In this document: one piece after another, positions 60,629 to 64,000 of the stretch
Layout: each line of letters starts with the position of its first letter
Numbering within the stretch: position 1 is the first letter of the stretch
NCBI GenBank assembly: GCA_900660155.1
Contig: CABFPE010000500.1
Location: 228,538 to 292,537, forward strand
Source of the DNA: Hofstenia miamia
Taxonomy: Eukaryota; Xenacoelomorpha; Acoela; Hofsteniidae
Length of the DNA: 64,000 bases
Reading direction: 5' to 3'
The notes under the pieces: generated by a model
Database searches by the model: none
What the model was told of the DNA's origin: nothing
Seen by the model: only the letters and a program-made list of their open reading frames with translations
Translations under genes and position numbers: made by a program

Positions 60629-61882
60629 AATCTTTTTATAACTATTGAATAGTTGTTGGTGATCAAAGCTTTGCCTATATGAAGATATTTAACTTAGTTC
60701 TTTGATATTCAATTCACGACAGAGGAAATATATTCTGATTAGAAAAGTAGATAATCGTCTCAATTCTCTAATATGTTATAATTACAGAGCCATTTGTGTC
60801 AAAGCGTTCACTAAAGTAATAATTTTCAATGCGAGTTTTGGACAAAGCTGCAAAGCAATCAGGATTTAAAAAACATATACTTTATTTATGTTTGGAAAAT
60901 TAATGCGTGTCCACAAGTCTATTGCATTCGAGACATGGTGTTTCACAATGCAAAATGGAGTAATAAAAAGCCCGTTCACTTGTTCAAATAACCAATTCTA
61001 TTAATTATCAATAGAAAACTTCTTGATGAAATTTAAAAACTAGACTTTCTTTGATATGGATAAAAATTACATTCAAATATATTGAAGCACTACAATAAAA
61101 CAATAAAATATTATTTGGACTTAAAAATCACTGATTTGACATACAGTAATAGTAGAGATAATAAAAAATATAAATCTAAGCTTTCTATTTGAAATGCACT
61201 TCTTCTAAAAATCTTTTGCAATTTATTTCTGTAAAATGTGTTGAATATAATGTGAACTATTGGTCGCTTGTAAGAGGGTTTGTTTCTTGCTTATACCATT
61301 ATTAAAATAGGCATTGGTATCTTTTCCCATGCAAATATTTTCAGTTTAACTTGCTCAGGTATGTATATACTATTCCTAATTTTTATGTAATTTTTCTTTT
61401 GTATAAATAATAGCTGATGCATTACATACCATTCTACCATTCAACAAAATTAATTGAAAGCCTCCAAAACCCTCTTTACTATTTAAGATTAAAAAAGTCT
61501 TTTGTCAAAGAATGAGGAAATAGTGTATTTAATTAAGAATTTTGGTAGAAAGTAATAATTTTCTGAGACAAAAAATTAAAATTTATATTTCCTTTCTAAC
61601 TCATATTCATAGTTAGTGCATCTAATTGATTACTTGCATCCTACAACATATAAATATAAGACCATCAAAACGCCAATCTATTTTTTTGCTTAATTGGATT
61701 AGTAAACAATAATGGGTTTCTTAATTTCATATTTCTGATAAATAGTTTAGAAAAATAATTTCAAATATAATTAATAATACAAATTATAAATATTCTTTAG
61801 ATACCATAGCTTTCTACAAAAACTTAAATAGTTTTTTAACATTATAAATTACATATTTAAATATATTTTACATATATTATCT

Positions 61883-62098
61883 GTGGAAACCTATGACCTT
61901 TCAAGAAATGAAACTTTTTTTTTCAAAGTCATCTTACATGTAGTGAAAAAATCCAATAGTAGTTGTAAAATGTATATTTCTTCTATGAAGAGTAACATGT
62001 GTGTTATAGATTTCAAAAGAGATGGATTTGATGTAGATCGTGAGCAAAATGGCCTACCATTCCAAAACATGTTTGATGGTTATGCAGAGGAAAGCTAA
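61883..62098 (+). CDS. Possible terminal exon of an unknown gene
   Basis: Open frame with non-ATG entry whose second half (YISSMKSNMCVIDFKRDG, then FDVDREQNGLPFQNM) has a more protein-like composition than other frames in this region, and ends in TAA at 62096. No family is recognised. A splice acceptor could lie in the T-rich stretch near 61920. Evidence is weak. Confidence 0.2.
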   Translation: METYDLSRNETFFFKVILHVVKKSNSSCKMYISSMKSNMCVIDFKRDGFDVDREQNGLPFQNMFDGYAEES

Positions 62099-63598
62099 AT
62101 TGTATTAACTCTAATTATTATTATTATTGGATAAAATTGATTTATACAAGTGTTTTGTTTCCCTACATGTATTACAAGCAAAAATGAGAAATGATTTTCA
62201 GGTAAAGATGCATCACTAAAAGCAGGCATATAATACAAAAACTTTATGTGATTATGAAAAAATAATTTAGAAGCACATAAACCACATACAATAGAATCAT
62301 GATAAAAACCATGTAGCACTTGTTACATTTGAAAATTTTTACTTTAACATATCTTATCAATTTTCATTTTCAATGTGAATATTTTAATCTATTTGAGTAT
62401 GCCATTTCAGATATAAGTAACCCAAATTAGCAAATAGCTTTGAGATTATTTTTATTAATGTGGAGTAAATAGGCAATTGCATTAATAAAATTTTACAGTG
62501 CAAATTGAGAAGGCTTCTTACTGGATTTAGCAAATGTCGTTTTTCCTATACTTGATTAAGTTTTCTCAACAAAAAATATTTACTGATAATACGCATGCGT
62601 GCTTACCTTGAGATCGCATTATTTAAAAATTGTTGAACTTGGAAACAACTCAATTAAAAAATATTACCATTGTTATGAAAACATAAATAATTCATATTTT
62701 TCATTAATATGCAAAAAAGACTTGAATTTTGGCATATGACTGTCTGCTCACCATGTTTTGGTATTTTACTCTCCTTTTTGTGATTGTGGATGAGAACAAG
62801 TAGACGTTATGTATGCAAAACTCAAACGTATAATTTGATTTGCTTTTCTATGTTATGAATTTCATAGACATCTTTACGCTGAAGTAATATATGCAAGTAA
62901 TTTTTTCTCTTTCAATTTAATTCTGAACACTGAATTTCAAAATTGCAAAATGTATATGTTGATAGTCAATATTATTCTTAAGGTGGAAATACACAACATA
63001 GGTTTTCAGGTAAGAATTAAGTAGTAGCAAGCAAATAATTGAAAATTTAGATGTTAACCGCAATATTAATGCCATTATTAAAAGAAAAATTAAATTTGGA
63101 AACTTCCGATTCATTAAAAAATGTCGTATCTTGAAATAATCAAATAAAGTATTCCTTGATAATAGGAAATAGCCTAACGACTAACTAGAGAAAAATCATG
63201 TTTTCAGAGATCATTCCACAGCGCCCTAAATTTTATGGTTCGGTGCAAATGATAACAACCTTATTCTACAACAGAGTTGGAACCAGTTGCGATCATTGCT
63301 TAAACCGGGTAGGCTTCGCCGACTTAGGTAGTTTATAAATATTAGTTATCAGAGTTTTCTCTGTCCCAATATCACTTACTCTCATTTGATTAGGTCTCAT
63401 TCTCTTTAAGTTTTCTAGGACTACGTGGTCCCACGCAATTACTTGCAATTTGGCGTGTTCCTAACCTAGCCCAGCCTAGTCTGGCTACCCTACAGCCTGC
63501 TACAGGCTATATTTCTGATTTACAATATATATTATTCAATAATATTTGCCTAACAAGTTCTTAAGATATTTCTGTTTTTTCTAATTTACTAAACACCT

Positions 63599-63603
<5 letters not shown>

Positions 63604-63635
<32 letters not shown>
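63604..63635. repeat. (TA)n microsatellite before gap
   Basis: Long TA run that continues on the other side of the N run, so the gap is probably the repeat itself. Confidence 0.9.
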
Positions 63636-63728
63636 NNNNNNNNNNNNNNNNNNNNNNNNNNNNNNNNNNNNNNNNNNNNNNNNNNNNNNNNNNNNNNNNN
63701 NNNNNNNNNNNNNNNNNNNNNNNNNNNN
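63636..63728. other. Assembly gap (93 N)
   Basis: Run of N flanked on both sides by TA dinucleotides. Confidence 0.99.
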
Positions 63729-64000
63729 TATATATATATATGTATGTATATATCCTGCCTTATAACCTTATATTTTACGTCCAAAATTTCTAAGGCATTT
63801 AGCGGGAATCGCACTTTTTTCCCAAAATAGCTATTTTTTGGCCATTTCTCCTTCAGTATATACTCAAGCTAAAATATATTTACTGTGAGGGCAGGTAGTA
63901 CAAAATGACACTACCGTGCAAAGTTTCAAGGGTTTATGTTTGGAAGCGCGGCCATGATGAGGTTTTCAAAAATAGCATTTAGTGGGATATATATATATAT
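63729..64000. other. Flank ending in TA repeat
   Basis: TA repeat, then about 220 bases of unassigned sequence, then (AT)n at 63986-64000. TAGCGGGAATCGCACTTTTT near 63799 and TAGTGGGATATATATATATA at the right end share a short motif (AGCATTTAG-like) suggesting a local repeat. Confidence 0.5.

Larger units (their letters stand above)
60291..63600. other. AT-rich stretch, no supported gene
   Basis: No conserved domain or repeat family recognised. A 71-codon plus-strand frame at 61883-62098 and a strong minus-strand splice donor (CTCAAG/GTAAGC at about 62609) hint that exons of an unseen gene could lie here, but nothing confirms it. Confidence 0.4.

Noticed and set aside
63230-63500. tRNA or SINE suggested by GGTTCGGTGC near 63238
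   Set aside because: No matching A box and no cloverleaf.
1-64000. CRISPR array, operon or prophage
   Set aside because: No spaced identical short repeats; genes are intron-split and the sequence is animal nuclear DNA.

Overview
This is a stretch of an AT-rich animal (metazoan) nuclear genome. Genes are split by GT-AG spliceosomal introns, no bacterial-type gene packing is seen, and old transposable elements fill the gaps. The phylum cannot be fixed from the sequence. The two host genes are conserved across animals, and the mix of Penelope-like, RLE-type and APE-type LINE, mariner, hAT-like and Gypsy remnants fits an invertebrate such as a cnidarian or lophotrochozoan. That placement is inference.

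Left part (1-8.5 kb): a Penelope-like element fragment (about 550-833), then the 5' part of a minus-strand gene resembling IRAK1BP1 (SIMPL domain). Its exon 1 is at 3906-4130. Its exon 2 is present twice because of an almost exact 696-bp tandem duplication. The rest of that gene was not found and may lie left of the window. AT-rich non-coding DNA with local repeats follows.

Middle part (8.5-29.9 kb): one complete plus-strand gene, a KDM3/JMJD1-type histone H3K9 demethylase. It has 12 coding exons and a predicted 994 residues. The phase agrees at every splice junction, a C6-type zinc finger is present, and the JmjC domain keeps the Fe(II) ligands H803, D805 and H928. It starts about 4.4 kb from the IRAK1BP1-like start in divergent orientation. 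Its introns hold only repeats and low-complexity DNA as far as I can see, including a foldback element in intron 1 and an unidentified 113-codon frame in intron 4.

Right part (30-64 kb): a transposon graveyard. In order there is a LINE endonuclease-domain fragment (33.8-34.4 kb), a LINE 3' end (34.8 kb), a hAT-like terminus (36.6 kb), and an RLE-type LINE (37-38.7 kb) whose 3' part is repeated across a single N. A broken Gypsy-type LTR retrotransposon (about 40.2-48.5 kb) follows, then another hAT-like terminus (49.4 kb). A truncated mariner (50.05-51.1 kb) abuts the 3' tail of a degraded APE-type LINE (51.15-54.3 kb). A LINE 3' end with a (TTA)n tail (55.1-55.4 kb) and a second APE-type LINE (56.2-58.35 kb) come next. 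An RLE-type LINE sits inside a TAA microsatellite (58.38-59.36 kb), with an RT fragment of a similar element just downstream. The last 3.5 kb has no gene I can support.

Several near-identical duplications abut Ns (38.26-39.83, 43.9-44.86, 46.75-47.37 kb) and are most simply unmerged contig ends. I found no clear new biological system. The points most worth checking are the duplicated IRAK1BP1-like exon, the in-frame alternative acceptor in the KDM3 gene, and the microsatellite-targeted LINE.
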